Below are positions 41,026-51,758 of a stretch of DNA of 64,000 bases, piece by piece; the stretch's first letter is position 1, and each line of letters opens with the position of its first letter. The DNA lies in NCBI RefSeq assembly GCF_900115195.1, contig NZ_FOVO01000008.1:40752-104751 (forward strand), written 5' to 3'. The translations under genes and the position numbers were made by a program. The notes under the pieces are model-generated. The model did not search any database, was not told the DNA's origin, and saw only the letters and a program-made list of their open reading frames with translations. The DNA comes from Xenorhabdus japonica (GTDB lineage: Bacteria; Pseudomonadota; Gammaproteobacteria; Enterobacterales; Enterobacteriaceae).

Positions 41026-44000
41026 ATGGCAAAAGGCGAAAAAGATGATACTCCGACCGGTACGGGAAATACGTTGGGGACTATTGTTGGTCAGCCAAAG
41101 GGGGTAAAAAAGAATCCGAGGGAAGCGAATCCTCCTGTTAAGCCGGAAAAACCCCAAGAATTACAAGCCGAAAATCATATAAGGAGTAAAAGAGATCTTT
41201 GGGGTTTTTTTCAGGCAACGTCTGGTTATAAAATTGGTAAAGATTTTTTTACTAATGTAGCTCCTCAATTGCTTGAAGGGAAAAGTCCTATTGATATTCT
41301 TAGGGATAGATTTCCCCAATATATGCAATGGAGTAAGGAACAATTTCCTGAAATTATTAAATGGGGGCAGGAACAAGGACATAACCTTGCTGAGGCAGTA
41401 AAGCACCCTGGAGAAGCAATAAAAGGATTTGGAAAGGAATTTTTTAATACTGTAGTCGATCTCTCGCAAATTATAGAGAAAATTCCTGAAATGGAAATGA
41501 AAGCACTAGGGAAGGGGCTCTCATTTGTTGGATTAGAAGGAGCAGGTTCAGCAATTTTTAAAATGGGTCAGTGGTATGGTGATACAACCCAAGGTTTTTT
41601 AAAGTCTTTACATATGGAATTAAGTAACCCTGCTCAGAAAGGCGGAGCTTTGATAGGTGAGGTTACCTCTTTTTTTATTGGCCCGGGTGAAGTAAAGACA
41701 GTAATTAAAGCAGGTGCTGAGTCAGTAACTTTTCTCTCAAAAGCAGTAAAAGGAGAAGGCGTAATAACTAAAGTTCTCTCAGTAGAAAAAGGATTAGCTG
41801 AAACCAAAGCTGCTAGAGCAGGAGAACTAGCAAAAACAGAGCAGTCAGGTATCAAAGCTGAAGGAAATAGTAAGAAAAGTGAATCGACTTCCAAAAAAAA
41901 CAAAGAAAGTGAAAAAGAAAAAGATCCAGCCAACCAAGATGATAATCAAAAACGTTCATCTGGATGTACAGGCGGCAGTTGTGGAAAAGGCGAGCCTGTC
42001 GATATTACTTCCGGTGATTATCTGCAAACATTTTCAGTTATTGCCATCCCCGGCCTATTGCCGATTACCTTAACCCGAACTTATCGTTCTACCGCCTGCC
42101 TGAACGGGTTATTAGGGCGGAAATGGGCCGATGACTGGTCACGTCAATTAGTGGTAAACGGCGAAACAGTCCATTTTACCGATGCTGATGGACAGATTTA
42201 TGATTTTTCTACACCGGAAAATCAAGTTTTGGTACGTAATCTCCATCTTCCCCATTGTTTACTGAAAGGAGAGCTTGATGGTAAATTGTGTCTGATTAAT
42301 AAACAGAATCAGCAAACTTTCCACTTTAACCATCTTGACGGCAATCGGCGTCGGCTATCTACTATCACGGATCGCCATCAGAATCATATTCAGTTTATCT
42401 ATAACGACCAGCACCAGTTGGTTGAAATTGCCCGTAATGACGGTTTCCGATTAACACTTCACTACCAGAATCATCAACTGCGAGCGGTGGATTACCACTT
42501 TCAACAGATCCAGCAGCGTCTGGTCACCTGCCATTATGACCAGCACGGTTATCTGGTAGAATGTGATGCCTTTCAGCAAAACCATCTGTGGCATGAATAC
42601 ACCGCGCAAGGTTATATGACCCGCTGGCATGATACGGATAAAACAGATTTTTATATTCATTACGATGAGCGCGGGCGAGTCATTTCTACCCATTCTTCCG
42701 TGGGTTATTGGGACGATCGTTTTATCTATGACGATGAGGCCCGTGTTACCACTTATCTTGATGCAGAAGGGGGAAAGACCCTTTCCTATTACAACCAGAA
42801 TAATCAGGTAATCCGCGAGATTGATCCGTTAGGGCGTGAAACACGGACTCAGTGGCGTTACAACCAGAAGGTTTGGGAAATTGATCCACTGGGAGGCTAC
42901 ACCACTTTTGGCTATAACAATGACGGTGCGTTAACCGAAATTATTCTGCCAACCAGTGAAGCTTTTTATTATGACTATAATGAACATGGTCAACTTATCG
43001 AAGCGATTTTACCCACGGGGGATATCTGGCGTTTCCATCATGATCAGCAAGGCAATCTAACCGCTGTCACCAATCCACAAGGACATAAAGAAGAATATCA
43101 GTACGGCATTCACGGAGAATTACGGCAGCATCTATTGCCGGATGGTCGGCAATGGCACTATGCCTATGACGAACATCAGCGGCTTGCCGCGGTTATGACG
43201 CCAGACGGTCAAACGACTGGTTTGGAACTGGACGAACTGGGGCGTCTGCGCCGTACTACGGATGCACTTAAACAAGAAACCCGTTACCGCTATAGCACGG
43301 TTCATGCCAGCATTGATAATGGCAGCCTGACAGAAGTTGAATTGCCGGATGGTGTTACCCAGCATATAGAATATGACAGTGAGCGGCGTATTATCGCTGT
43401 GACCGATGGGGAAGGCCGCACTACCCGCTATAGTTATGGTGCTTTTGACCTGCTGACTCATATTACCCGCCCGGATGGTACGACATTACACTTTGGTTAT
43501 GACCGCCTTACCCGTTTTTGCTCTGTCACTGCCTCTACAGGGGAAACTTATCGCTATGAGCGGGATGCCGCTGGTCAGATTATCCGTGAAATAGACTTTA
43601 CCGGCCGCACCATTGATTATCAGTATGATGCGCTGGGGCGTCGCATTCAGGCCCGCTATCCGGATAATCACGTCTTGCGTTGGCATTACTCGTCCTCAGG
43701 TTTATTGACCCGACAGGAAAGTGGGCATCAGCAGGAAGACAAGTACGAACTGAAATCCACAACCACTTACGAATATAACCCCTGTCGCCAGTTTATCAGG
43801 GCAACCAATGACGATGCCGTAGTGGAATACGAATATGATGCAGTTGGTTTACCCATTTGCGAGCGCATTAATGGACGTGAAATTACCCGTGAGTGGAACA
43901 GCCTGACCGGACAATTAACGATAGAAACCTTCGGTGAACATACCTTGCGCTTTGGTTATAACGTGATGGGGGTTGTTAACCATTTTCAGTTTAACCAACA

Positions 44001-45579
44001 TACGCCGCTGACTTTGAGCCATGATGCCTTGGGGCGGGAAGTTGTTCGGGAAAGTGCAGAAGGTTTTATTCTTGCCAGTCGATATACCTCGACAGGGTTG
44101 CTGGCGCACCAATCCGCCGGGCGAGCCACAGCACTGTTTCGTGAAACTTTGGCACAAAATGATCCCCATTTCCCACCACAGGCCACCGCGGTTAACCGTA
44201 GCTGGCAATATGACCGTGCGTACAGCGTCAGAAGGATTGATGATGATATTTGGGGACAGACTCGTTACCGCTATAACCAGAATGACCAGATTATTAATGC
44301 TACATTTAATGGCCGATTACCCTATGAAGAACAGTTTCGTTATGATGCCAATGGTAATCTGAGTCAACATGTGCTGGTGGATGCACAAGGAGCAATTAAG
44401 CAATTTGAACAGCATCAGCAGGCAGGACGGGTCGTTAAGCGTGGTAATGTCACTTACCGTTACGATGATAACGGTCGGCAGATAGAAAAAACCGAGCATC
44501 GTGATGGTTTCCGGCCACAGGTATGGCGTTATCGTTGGGATACGCAAAATCAATTAACTCACTGTGAAACACCGGATGGTTCACGTTGGCACTATCGCTA
44601 TGATCCCTTTGGACGGCGTATCCGCAAACTGAAAGTACATGATGGCAAACTGGCAGCGGCTAACTTGCAACGTTGGTTGGATGGAAAACCGGATTTAATG
44701 GCAAAACCCGATACCATTATGGGATATGACTACCTCTGGAGTGGGGATCAATTGGTTGAAGAAACTCCACTCTATGCGGATGGTACACCTGCCTATGATC
44801 GCAGTATTTGCTGGTTATATAAACCGGGAGCATTAACCCCTTCCGCCCGATATGAAAAAGGCAAGCTACATTATATTGTCAGTGACCATCAGGGAACACC
44901 GCGGGAAATACTGAGTGAATCCGGTAAGCTGGTCTGGGCAAGCCGGCTGACAACATGGGGTAAAGCTGAACGAATACCGCTATTAGCGGCGAATGATGAG
45001 GATTACCATGTTAGCTGTAATTTGCGATTCGCCGGGCAGTATGAAGATGAAGAGAGTGGGTTATATTATAATCGGTTTCGGTACTATTTGTCGGATGTGG
45101 GGCAGTATTTGACCTTCGATCCGCTGGGGCTGGTTGGAGGATTTAATCCCTATGGGTATGTGCATAATCCCGTAAATTGGATTGATCCTCTGGGATTGAT
45201 GGATTGTCCGACGTTTGTCACGACCCCAGAAAAGAAACACCCTAATCCAGTTAAGCTTGCAGATATGAAACAACGATGGAAGGATTTTTTAGGACCAGAA
45301 CAACCGTATACGCATAAACATCCTAGAACAGGAGAGATAGATCTAACTCGAATAGTATCTGCTGATGGTCAAAGAAGTATTCGTTACGGTAAGCACGAGA
45401 TAGAAAGTAAATTAAATAAGCATCATTACCATGAAGAAACATGGACATTGAATTCTGCTAAAAACGAAATGACTTATGATAACACTCAAGTCAGGGTGCC
45501 GATTAATGCGCAGCGGGGGGAGGAAATTCCAGGGCCAACATTGATTAATAGCGTTATGAGTGATAGTATGAACAGCTAG
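41026..45579 (+). CDS. Rhs toxin with variable C-terminal domain
   Basis: 1517 residues. The ATG at 41026 is preceded by AAGGGAGG. Residues about 40-300 form an AT-rich helical N-terminal region ending in a Lys/Ser/Glu-rich linker. Around residue 312 comes GCTGGSCGKGEPVDITSGDY, the start of the DUF6531/Rhs cage; many YD repeats (such as YDALGRRIQARYP) build the cocoon. The core ends with LTFDPLGLVGGFNPYGYVHN and then WIDPLGLMDC. The second DPLGL (from Asp1387) is the usual autocleavage and junction motif. The last ~125 residues are a separate, AT-rich toxin domain with RIVSADGQRSIRYGKHE and HHYHEETW. I cannot assign its activity. The N terminus has no PAAR domain because that part is a separate gene. 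Export through the adjacent VgrG is inferred. Confidence 0.93.
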   Translation: MAKGEKDDTPTGTGNTLGTIVGQPKGVKKNPREANPPVKPEKPQELQAENHIRSKRDLWGFFQATSGYKIGKDFFTNVAPQLLEGKSPIDILRDRFPQYMQWSKEQFPEIIKWGQEQGHNLAEAVKHPGEAIKGFGKEFFNTVVDLSQIIEKIPEMEMKALGKGLSFVGLEGAGSAIFKMGQWYGDTTQGFLKSLHMELSNPAQKGGALIGEVTSFFIGPGEVKTVIKAGAESVTFLSKAVKGEGVITKVLSVEKGLAETKAARAGELAKTEQSGIKAEGNSKKSESTSKKNKESEKEKDPANQDDNQKRSSGCTGGSCGKGEPVDITSGDYLQTFSVIAIPGLLPITLTRTYRSTACLNGLLGRKWADDWSRQLVVNGETVHFTDADGQIYDFSTPENQVLVRNLHLPHCLLKGELDGKLCLINKQNQQTFHFNHLDGNRRRLSTITDRHQNHIQFIYNDQHQLVEIARNDGFRLTLHYQNHQLRAVDYHFQQIQQRLVTCHYDQHGYLVECDAFQQNHLWHEYTAQGYMTRWHDTDKTDFYIHYDERGRVISTHSSVGYWDDRFIYDDEARVTTYLDAEGGKTLSYYNQNNQVIREIDPLGRETRTQWRYNQKVWEIDPLGGYTTFGYNNDGALTEIILPTSEAFYYDYNEHGQLIEAILPTGDIWRFHHDQQGNLTAVTNPQGHKEEYQYGIHGELRQHLLPDGRQWHYAYDEHQRLAAVMTPDGQTTGLELDELGRLRRTTDALKQETRYRYSTVHASIDNGSLTEVELPDGVTQHIEYDSERRIIAVTDGEGRTTRYSYGAFDLLTHITRPDGTTLHFGYDRLTRFCSVTASTGETYRYERDAAGQIIREIDFTGRTIDYQYDALGRRIQARYPDNHVLRWHYSSSGLLTRQESGHQQEDKYELKSTTTYEYNPCRQFIRATNDDAVVEYEYDAVGLPICERINGREITREWNSLTGQLTIETFGEHTLRFGYNVMGVVNHFQFNQHTPLTLSHDALGREVVRESAEGFILASRYTSTGLLAHQSAGRATALFRETLAQNDPHFPPQATAVNRSWQYDRAYSVRRIDDDIWGQTRYRYNQNDQIINATFNGRLPYEEQFRYDANGNLSQHVLVDAQGAIKQFEQHQQAGRVVKRGNVTYRYDDNGRQIEKTEHRDGFRPQVWRYRWDTQNQLTHCETPDGSRWHYRYDPFGRRIRKLKVHDGKLAAANLQRWLDGKPDLMAKPDTIMGYDYLWSGDQLVEETPLYADGTPAYDRSICWLYKPGALTPSARYEKGKLHYIVSDHQGTPREILSESGKLVWASRLTTWGKAERIPLLAANDEDYHVSCNLRFAGQYEDEESGLYYNRFRYYLSDVGQYLTFDPLGLVGGFNPYGYVHNPVNWIDPLGLMDCPTFVTTPEKKHPNPVKLADMKQRWKDFLGPEQPYTHKHPRTGEIDLTRIVSADGQRSIRYGKHEIESKLNKHHYHEETWTLNSAKNEMTYDNTQVRVPINAQRGEEIPGPTLINSVMSDSMNS

Positions 45580-45633
45580 CCTATTTTTTGCTCACTCAAA
45601 TTTAAGTTCTGGCTCTGGGACACTAATATTAAA

Positions 45634-46011
45634 ATGATCAGTGTAACTATTACTAAATTTAACAATCCTTATGTGATATTTACCTCTCCATTAGGTAATG
45701 GAATAGCACGTTGGGTCGGTTCTGAACCAAATATAGGTGATATCTATCATGTAGAATTAGATATAGATGATTATTTTGAATGGGGAGTAAATATAAATTT
45801 TGTGAGTGAAACCGCGTCTAATATAATGCTTGAAAGTAATAATTTAGTATTCACCGCAAAAGTAATCAGTTATGAAACTGATGGCATTTTAGTTGTCTCA
45901 CTTAGTGGGAATATTATTTTTTTAGAAGTAGGATTAGTATCTAACATAGATAATTATGTGTCTTTTTTTACTTTAAAAAATAATGTATCCCTATATCCAG
46001 TTGAACTTTGA
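45634..46011 (+). CDS. Probable immunity protein for the Rhs toxin
   Basis: 125 residues, acidic, AT-rich and without signal peptide, starting MISVTITKFNNPYVIFTSPL. It lies 54 bases after the Rhs stop on the same strand, where Rhs immunity genes normally sit, and its base composition matches the toxin tip rather than the Rhs core. It has no recognisable family to me; assignment is by position. The ribosome binding site is weak, so translation may depend on readthrough coupling. Confidence 0.7.
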   Translation: MISVTITKFNNPYVIFTSPLGNGIARWVGSEPNIGDIYHVELDIDDYFEWGVNINFVSETASNIMLESNNLVFTAKVISYETDGILVVSLSGNIIFLEVGLVSNIDNYVSFFTLKNNVSLYPVEL

Positions 46012-46080
46012 TAAATAAATCTTTATAGGGACGTTATCGTTATTGACTATTTTCCACACAGTTTAGAGTCTTTTGTTCAA

Positions 46081-46111
46081 TCTGTCTCCATTATGATTGA
46101 TCGGAGACAGA
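46081..46111. repeat. Short inverted repeat at the end of the island
   Basis: TCTGTCTCC and GGAGACAGA are perfect 9-bp inverted arms separated by 13 bases, between the immunity gene and the convergent nth. It could form a transcription stop, but no T run follows on either strand. Confidence 0.5.
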
Positions 46112-46159
46112 CTGTTGGAAGAGATAGAGTGGGTAAAGATTAAATTTATGAAATTATCA

Positions 46160-46792
46160 TCACTCAGTCTTATCCCTAAACTCACAAAGGTCTTCAATAA
46201 TACAAGATCCACAGCGAGGTTTACAGGCAATACAAGTATAGCGGCCATGCAAAATCAGCCAATGGTGGCAATCCACCTTGAATTCATCGGGCACCACTTT
46301 CAATAAATTCTTTTCCACCTCATCGACATTTTTGCCGGGCGCAAATTGCGTCCGATTGCTGACGCGAAAAATATGGGTATCAACGGCAATGGTCGGCCAG
46401 CCAAAAGCGGTATTCAGCACAACATTAGCCGTTTTTCGCCCCACCCCTGGCAGCGCTTCCAGCGCTGCACGATCTTCCGGCACTTCACCCTGATGCTTTT
46501 CCAGCAAAATCCGGCAGGTTTTAATCACGTTTTCCGCTTTGGTGTTATATAACCCGATGGTTTTTATATACTTTTTTAAACCATCAACCCCCAAATTAAG
46601 GATTGCCTGTGGTGTATTGGCAACAGGGTATAACTTTGCCATTGCCTTATTGACGCTGACGTCTGTCGCTTGTGCAGACAGTAAAACAGAGATCAGCAAT
46701 TCAAAAGGGGAATTGAAAACCAACTCGGTAGTCGGGTGTGGATTGTGATCCCGTAAGCGGGTGAGTATCTCAACCCGTTTTTGTTGATTCAT
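46160..46792 (-). CDS. nth: Endonuclease III
   Basis: 210 residues; E. coli Nth has 211. DNA glycosylase/AP lyase that removes oxidised pyrimidines. The helix-hairpin-helix with catalytic lysine is LPGVGRKTANVVLN; the aspartate is in VDTHIFRV; the [4Fe-4S] cluster motif C-x6-C-x2-C-x5-C is in CIACKPRCGSCIIEDLC. The ATG at 46792 is preceded by AAGGTG; an in-frame GTG at 46804 is less likely. It ends the rsx operon, as in E. coli, its start lying 14 bases after the rsxE stop. Confidence 0.96.
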   Translation of the reverse strand: MNQQKRVEILTRLRDHNPHPTTELVFNSPFELLISVLLSAQATDVSVNKAMAKLYPVANTPQAILNLGVDGLKKYIKTIGLYNTKAENVIKTCRILLEKHQGEVPEDRAALEALPGVGRKTANVVLNTAFGWPTIAVDTHIFRVSNRTQFAPGKNVDEVEKNLLKVVPDEFKVDCHHWLILHGRYTCIACKPRCGSCIIEDLCEFRDKTE

Positions 46793-46806
46793 ATCTGATT
46801 GCACCT

Positions 46807-47511
46807 TCAGCTTCTTGTGATATGGCTTCCAAAGCCTTTTTCTACGCTATATTGGCGTTCTTTATTTTCTGAACGATTTTTCAGGCGTTCATCAATGAGA
46901 TATTTTCCGGCCAGCATTAAGCCTAATCCAATAAATGCACCGGGTGGCAGGATGGCAAGCAGAAAAGGGGAATCCATATGGAGAATTTCAATCCGCAGTG
47001 ATTTCGCCCAACTGCCCAGCAGCAAATCCGCGCCATCAAACAATGTGCCGTTACCCAGAATTTCACGTATCGCTCCCAATACGAACAGGGCAAAGGTTGC
47101 ACCGAACCCCATCGCAAGGCCATCAATCATTGAATGATAGATTGAGTTCTTAGATGCGTAGGCTTCCGCACGACCAATAACAATACAGTTAGTAACGATT
47201 AGCGGAATAAAAATCCCCAATGATTCATATAACTCAAAGGCAAAGGCATTGATGAGCATCTGAACGGCACTAACAACGGACGCAATGATCATCACATAAA
47301 TGGGAATACGGATTTCATGAGGCACCCAACGACGCAAAGCGGATACTGCCATGTTAGTACTGAGCAAAACGAGTGTGGTAGCCAATCCTAGTCCTAAGGC
47401 ATTGGTCGCCGTGGAGGATACAGCCAATAAAGGGCAAAGCCCTAAAAGCTGCACCAATGCGGAGTTGTTTTTCCATAGCCCCTGAATAAATAGATTTTTG
47501 GTTTCGCTCAT
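46807..47511 (-). CDS. rsxE: Rsx/Rnf electron transport complex subunit E
   Basis: 234 residues from the ATG at 47511, with GGAG about ten bases upstream. Integral membrane protein with about six helices; [29 protein letters not shown] and [19 protein letters not shown] are the family core. The Rsx complex (the enterobacterial Rnf homologue) transfers electrons across the inner membrane and in E. coli keeps SoxR reduced and inactive. The gene starts two bases after rsxG ends. Confidence 0.95.
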   Translation of the reverse strand: MSETKNLFIQGLWKNNSALVQLLGLCPLLAVSSTATNALGLGLATTLVLLSTNMAVSALRRWVPHEIRIPIYVMIIASVVSAVQMLINAFAFELYESLGIFIPLIVTNCIVIGRAEAYASKNSIYHSMIDGLAMGFGATFALFVLGAIREILGNGTLFDGADLLLGSWAKSLRIEILHMDSPFLLAILPPGAFIGLGLMLAGKYLIDERLKNRSENKERQYSVEKGFGSHITRS

Positions 47512-47513
47512 GG

Positions 47514-48140
47514 TTATTTTTCTCCACAAGTTGGCAGTGAAGACAGTTGTGCTGGTACTGTTTCCAGATAAAGGGTTGTCCGTTTAACGGCATTGACAAC
47601 GGCACGAGGTGTAATAGTAGCACCGGTAAATTGGTCAAACTCTCCGCCGTCTTTCTTAACTGCCCAGTTTTCATCGTTCTTTGACATCACTTTCTTACCA
47701 GAAAAAGCATAGATCCAATCGGAAATTCGGGTTTCAATTTTGTCTCCCAAACCTGGGGTTTCATGATGCTCAGTCACACGAACACCTAACACTTTGCCGG
47801 AAAAATCAGCGCCAACAAGTAATTGAATTGCGCCTGAATAGCCGTCAGGTGCTGTGCTTTCCAATGCAGCAGCAACCGGAACATCGTTTTTACGGGCAAG
47901 ATAAAGACGATGGGGTTGATGATTACCTAATGCATTGTCTGTCACCAGATAGCACTCATTTTGCATATCATTATTATAAAAGTTAGGTGAAACAACTTGA
48001 TCCAGCAATACCTTATGTTGCAAAGCCGCTTGTTCAGCAATGCGGTCTTTTGTCAACGAATAAACAATTGCTGTTAATCCTGTCGTACAAGCGGCGAAAA
48101 TTGCGAGAGTAATACCGTGACGACGCATAGTTTCTAACAT
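47514..48140 (-). CDS. rsxG: Rsx/Rnf electron transport complex subunit G
   Basis: 208 residues with one N-terminal membrane helix ([21 protein letters not shown]) and a periplasmic FMN-binding domain. The flavin is attached to the last threonine of the [S/T]GAT motif in [27 protein letters not shown] is also typical. Its start has AAAGGAG upstream. Confidence 0.95.
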   Translation of the reverse strand: MLETMRRHGITLAIFAACTTGLTAIVYSLTKDRIAEQAALQHKVLLDQVVSPNFYNNDMQNECYLVTDNALGNHQPHRLYLARKNDVPVAAALESTAPDGYSGAIQLLVGADFSGKVLGVRVTEHHETPGLGDKIETRISDWIYAFSGKKVMSKNDENWAVKKDGGEFDQFTGATITPRAVVNAVKRTTLYLETVPAQLSSLPTCGEK

Positions 48141-48154
48141 GGTAATCTCCTTTT

Positions 48155-49234
48155 CTATTTATGGCCGTAAGCACGAGGCTGAGTGTAATGGTCAATAAGC
48201 GGTACACATATGTTTGCCAGTAATACCGCAAAGGCAACAGCGTCTGGGTAACCACCATAGACACGGATTACCCATATAAGCCCACCAATGATGGCTCCGT
48301 AAATCAGGCGACCTTTTGGTGTTGTTGATGCACTAACCGGATCGGTGGCAATAAAAAAGGCACCTAACATGGTTGCGCCGGAAAGGAGTTGCAATAATGG
48401 TGGTGAATAGCGAGTAGGATCAATAAACCAACTAATCAATGCACAAGCGCCCAGTGACAAAATAAATGCCGTTGGGATTTGCCAGTTAATGACTTTTCGG
48501 TTGAGCATAATCAGGCCACCGGCCAAATAAGCAATGTTAACCCACTGCCAGCCAATGCCTGCCAGAACGCCTTGTAGAATAGGTTGTTGCAATACCTCAT
48601 TAATATCATGAGTGAGTCTGCCAGTTTTAAAACTATCCAGTGGTGTTGCCTGACTCAATCCATCAATGCCTTGTTGCAGTTGTAATAAAGTAGAACCATC
48701 TGGCGTATGTCCTGTGAAAATGACCATCAGACTATCCCACGGCGTTAAAGTGAATGCCTGTAAAGAATCCGGTGGCATCCAACAGGTCATTTGTACAGGA
48801 AATGAGATCAACAGAACAACGTAGCCAACCATGGCAGGGTTAAATGGATTTTGTCCAAGCCCCCCATATAAGTGCTTAGCAATAATGATGGCAAAAAATG
48901 TTCCGAGCACGATTAACCACCATGGTGCTAATGGTGGCAGGCTAATTCCTAAAAGTAATCCTGTAACTAAAGCAGAATTATCTTTGAGATAGGGAAGTAC
49001 TAATTGCTTTTTTAACGCAATAGCAGCGGATTCAGCTAATAATGCGATAATGACAGCCAACGCGATCTGGAACAAAGTTCCATAGCCAAAAAAATAGGTC
49101 TGTGTAGCAATACCAGGTATGGCAGCTAAAACCACCCAAAACATAATTTGGCTGGTACTTTTTTGATTGTGTGTAAAAGGCGAACTCGCGACTTTTAACG
49201 GGTTATTGTCAGTCTTTACTGGCCTAAATTTCAT
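48155..49234 (-). CDS. rsxD: Rsx/Rnf electron transport complex subunit D
   Basis: 359 residues with many membrane helices. The covalent FMN threonine lies in the SGAT motif of [37 protein letters not shown] is another Rnf/Nqr family signature. It lies between rsxC and rsxG with short gaps (33 and 14 bases). Confidence 0.95.
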   Translation of the reverse strand: MKFRPVKTDNNPLKVASSPFTHNQKSTSQIMFWVVLAAIPGIATQTYFFGYGTLFQIALAVIIALLAESAAIALKKQLVLPYLKDNSALVTGLLLGISLPPLAPWWLIVLGTFFAIIIAKHLYGGLGQNPFNPAMVGYVVLLISFPVQMTCWMPPDSLQAFTLTPWDSLMVIFTGHTPDGSTLLQLQQGIDGLSQATPLDSFKTGRLTHDINEVLQQPILQGVLAGIGWQWVNIAYLAGGLIMLNRKVINWQIPTAFILSLGACALISWFIDPTRYSPPLLQLLSGATMLGAFFIATDPVSASTTPKGRLIYGAIIGGLIWVIRVYGGYPDAVAFAVLLANICVPLIDHYTQPRAYGHK

Positions 49235-49267
49235 CGATAAATTTCACTATTCTGTTGTAATTTTTTG

Positions 49268-51142
49268 TTATTCTTGAGCTTGAGCCGCTTTTTTAGCTTT
49301 GGCACGAGCAATAGCCGCTGCGACAGCGGCTTTACGTGGGTCGACTTCTTCCGGTGTTTCGGAAACTGTTTGTGGTGACATTGTCACTTCTTCGCTGCTT
49401 TGGGCTGCCTTTTTCGCTTTTGCTCTGGCTATTGCAGCGGCGAGGGCGGCTTTACGCGGATCACTGTCTTCACCCACCGATGTTGATGTATTTGCATCCA
49501 AGCTTGTAGAGGCTTGTTTTTCTGCCTGACGGGCACGCAACTGTTCTTTTCTGGCCTTACGCGCTGCAATCGCGTCTTCATTATCAGGTAGTTGTCCAGC
49601 TTGTATGGTGAAAGCTTTACCAACTGTAGCCTGTTTTTCTTTTACGCGAGCAAGGGCGGCTTGAATAGCATTCTGATCTTTACTATCGACTTGAACCATA
49701 GACTTTTTATGGCGTTCTTCACGAGCCAGTTTTTCTCGTTCCATACGTGCTTGTTTAGCCTCAAACCGAATTTTAGCTTCGGCTGAGCGGCGTGTTTCGG
49801 TATCGATAGCGCGTATTTCGGCTTTTTCCTGCCGATAATATTGAACTAGGGGAATATTGCTTGGGCACACATAAGCACAGGCACCACACTCAATACAGTC
49901 GAATAAATTGTGACTTTTGGCTTTTTCATGTTCTTGTCCACGACTGAACCAATAAAGTTGTTGAGGTAATAATCCAGCCGGACAGGCTTCAACGCATAAG
50001 CCACAGCGAATACATGCCTCTTCAATCTCTTTTGGTTCCATCTCTTGTATTGAAGGCGCCAGAATACAGTTACTGATTTTTACGATGGGAACATTCAAGT
50101 CAGGTAGAGTAAAACCCATTAATGGCCCACCCATAATGACCATCTGTTCTGATCCTGATTTAAATCCGGCTTGTTGTAACAGGAATTGAATCGGTGTACC
50201 AAGACGGGCCCAGAAATTACCGGGAGAAATTACAGATTCTCCTGTTAGTGTGACGACACGTTCGATTAATGGCTCTCCATCAATAATGGCCCGCTTTATA
50301 GCGACTACTGTACCCACATTTTGCATAAGAACGCCGATATCAGAAGAGCGTCCACCAGAAGGAACTTCTTTTCCGGTTAGAATCTTGGTAAGTTGTTTGG
50401 CGCCACCAGAAGGATATTTTGTCGGAATAACTCGTACAACGATGGACTTATCACCATTGAGTGCTGTGTTTAGAGCATTAATTGCGTCGGGTTTGTTATC
50501 TTCAATACCGATCAACACCTGCTTTGGATTGAGCAGATGCATCAAAATACGGATACCTTCAATAACTTCTTCTGCATGTTCCTGCATTAAACGGTCATCA
50601 GCGGTGATATAGGGTTCACACTCAGCTGCATTAATGATCAGAGTCTTGAGATTGTGTCGGCCACCTTTCAGTTTTGTTTCAGTAGGGAAGCCAGCACCAC
50701 CTAAGCCAGCAATACCTGCTTGCTGAATACGTTTTAATATCTCACCAGCATCCAGCGTTGTGTAATCAGCGACTTGATTACGTTCTATCCATTGATCCTT
50801 ACCATCAGGGCGTAACCGGACACATAGTTCTTTCAGTCCAGAAGGGTGTGCTGTGACGCAAGGTTCGATTGCGATAATTGTTCCTGATGTGGAAGCATGA
50901 ACAGGCAGCGTTTTGCCTATTCCAAGCGTCAACGCCTGACCTTTCAGTACCTGATCACCCATTTTAACCAGTAATTCGCCTTCAGGTCCCAAATGTTGCT
51001 GTAAAGGAATAATTAATTCATCCGGCAATGGGGCATGGCGTAACGGGGTGCTGCTGGATTGCAATTTCATTTCCGGTGGATGGATGCCACCATCAAAATC
51101 CCAGATTCTATTCTTGTTAAGTAAGTTGAGCAGATTAAACAT
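49268..51142 (-). CDS. rsxC: Rsx/Rnf electron transport complex subunit C
   Basis: 624 residues; the ATG at 51142 has TTGAGG before it and overlaps rsxB by eight bases. The protein has the NADH/flavin-binding Rnf/Nqo1-like domain ([31 protein letters not shown]), two [4Fe-4S] motifs ([12 protein letters not shown] and [12 protein letters not shown]) and a long Lys/Ala/Arg helical tail. The tail holds two copies of [21 protein letters not shown]. coli K-12 has several more, so this repeat number varies between species. Confidence 0.95.
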   Translation of the reverse strand: MFNLLNLLNKNRIWDFDGGIHPPEMKLQSSSTPLRHAPLPDELIIPLQQHLGPEGELLVKMGDQVLKGQALTLGIGKTLPVHASTSGTIIAIEPCVTAHPSGLKELCVRLRPDGKDQWIERNQVADYTTLDAGEILKRIQQAGIAGLGGAGFPTETKLKGGRHNLKTLIINAAECEPYITADDRLMQEHAEEVIEGIRILMHLLNPKQVLIGIEDNKPDAINALNTALNGDKSIVVRVIPTKYPSGGAKQLTKILTGKEVPSGGRSSDIGVLMQNVGTVVAIKRAIIDGEPLIERVVTLTGESVISPGNFWARLGTPIQFLLQQAGFKSGSEQMVIMGGPLMGFTLPDLNVPIVKISNCILAPSIQEMEPKEIEEACIRCGLCVEACPAGLLPQQLYWFSRGQEHEKAKSHNLFDCIECGACAYVCPSNIPLVQYYRQEKAEIRAIDTETRRSAEAKIRFEAKQARMEREKLAREERHKKSMVQVDSKDQNAIQAALARVKEKQATVGKAFTIQAGQLPDNEDAIAARKARKEQLRARQAEKQASTSLDANTSTSVGEDSDPRKAALAAAIARAKAKKAAQSSEEVTMSPQTVSETPEEVDPRKAAVAAAIARAKAKKAAQAQE

Positions 51143-51758
51143 TGGTTTTAACCTCAACAGGCTTAGCAGGAGAGAACAAAGTCGGATCTGGTGTTACGGG
51201 AATGTTTTTTACTGGAATGGTGTTTAAATCCCATTTCCAATTTGAGGTAGTGGTAGCAACTGGAATCATCGTAATGCAATCGGTTGGGCAAGGCGCGACA
51301 CACAGGTCGCAACCTGTGCAGAGATCTTCAACAACGGTGTGCATGGCACGGTTTGCACCAATAATGGCATCCACAGGACACGCTTGAATGCATTTTGTGC
51401 AGCCTATGCAATTTTCTTCATCAATGAAAGCAACTTTTCTGGCAGGGTTCTGCACGCTATCGTCGCCATCCAGTGGCTGAGGATCAACACCCAGCAACTC
51501 AGATATTTTGATCATAACTTGCTCTCCGCCGGGAGCGCATTTGTTGATCATTTCGCCATTGTTGGCTACTGCTTCCGCATAGGGGCGACAACCGGGATAA
51601 CTACATTGCCCACATTGACTCTGAGGTAATAAGCTATCGATTTTTTCAACAATCGGATCTTCTTCTACTTTAAAACGACGAGCTGCAAAACCCAGAATTA
51701 AACCAAAGGTTAACCCAAGTACACCTAACACACCTATAGCAATCCATAATGACATCAT
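51135..51758 (-). CDS. rsxB: Rsx/Rnf electron transport complex subunit B
   Basis: 207 residues. An N-terminal membrane anchor ([20 protein letters not shown]) is followed by a [4Fe-4S] cysteine set ([16 protein letters not shown]) and two ferredoxin-type motifs ([12 protein letters not shown] and [12 protein letters not shown]). It passes electrons within the complex. The stop lies inside the rsxC start and the ATG abuts the rsxA stop by one base, showing coupled translation. Confidence 0.96.
   Translation of the reverse strand: MMSLWIAIGVLGVLGLTFGLILGFAARRFKVEEDPIVEKIDSLLPQSQCGQCSYPGCRPYAEAVANNGEMINKCAPGGEQVMIKISELLGVDPQPLDGDDSVQNPARKVAFIDEENCIGCTKCIQACPVDAIIGANRAMHTVVEDLCTGCDLCVAPCPTDCITMIPVATTTSNWKWDLNTIPVKNIPVTPDPTLFSPAKPVEVKTNV

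Noticed and set aside
45634..46011. Rhs downstream gene as a second toxin fragment
   Set aside because: It lacks Rhs core or DPxGL remnants expected of displaced toxin tips, so an immunity role is more likely.
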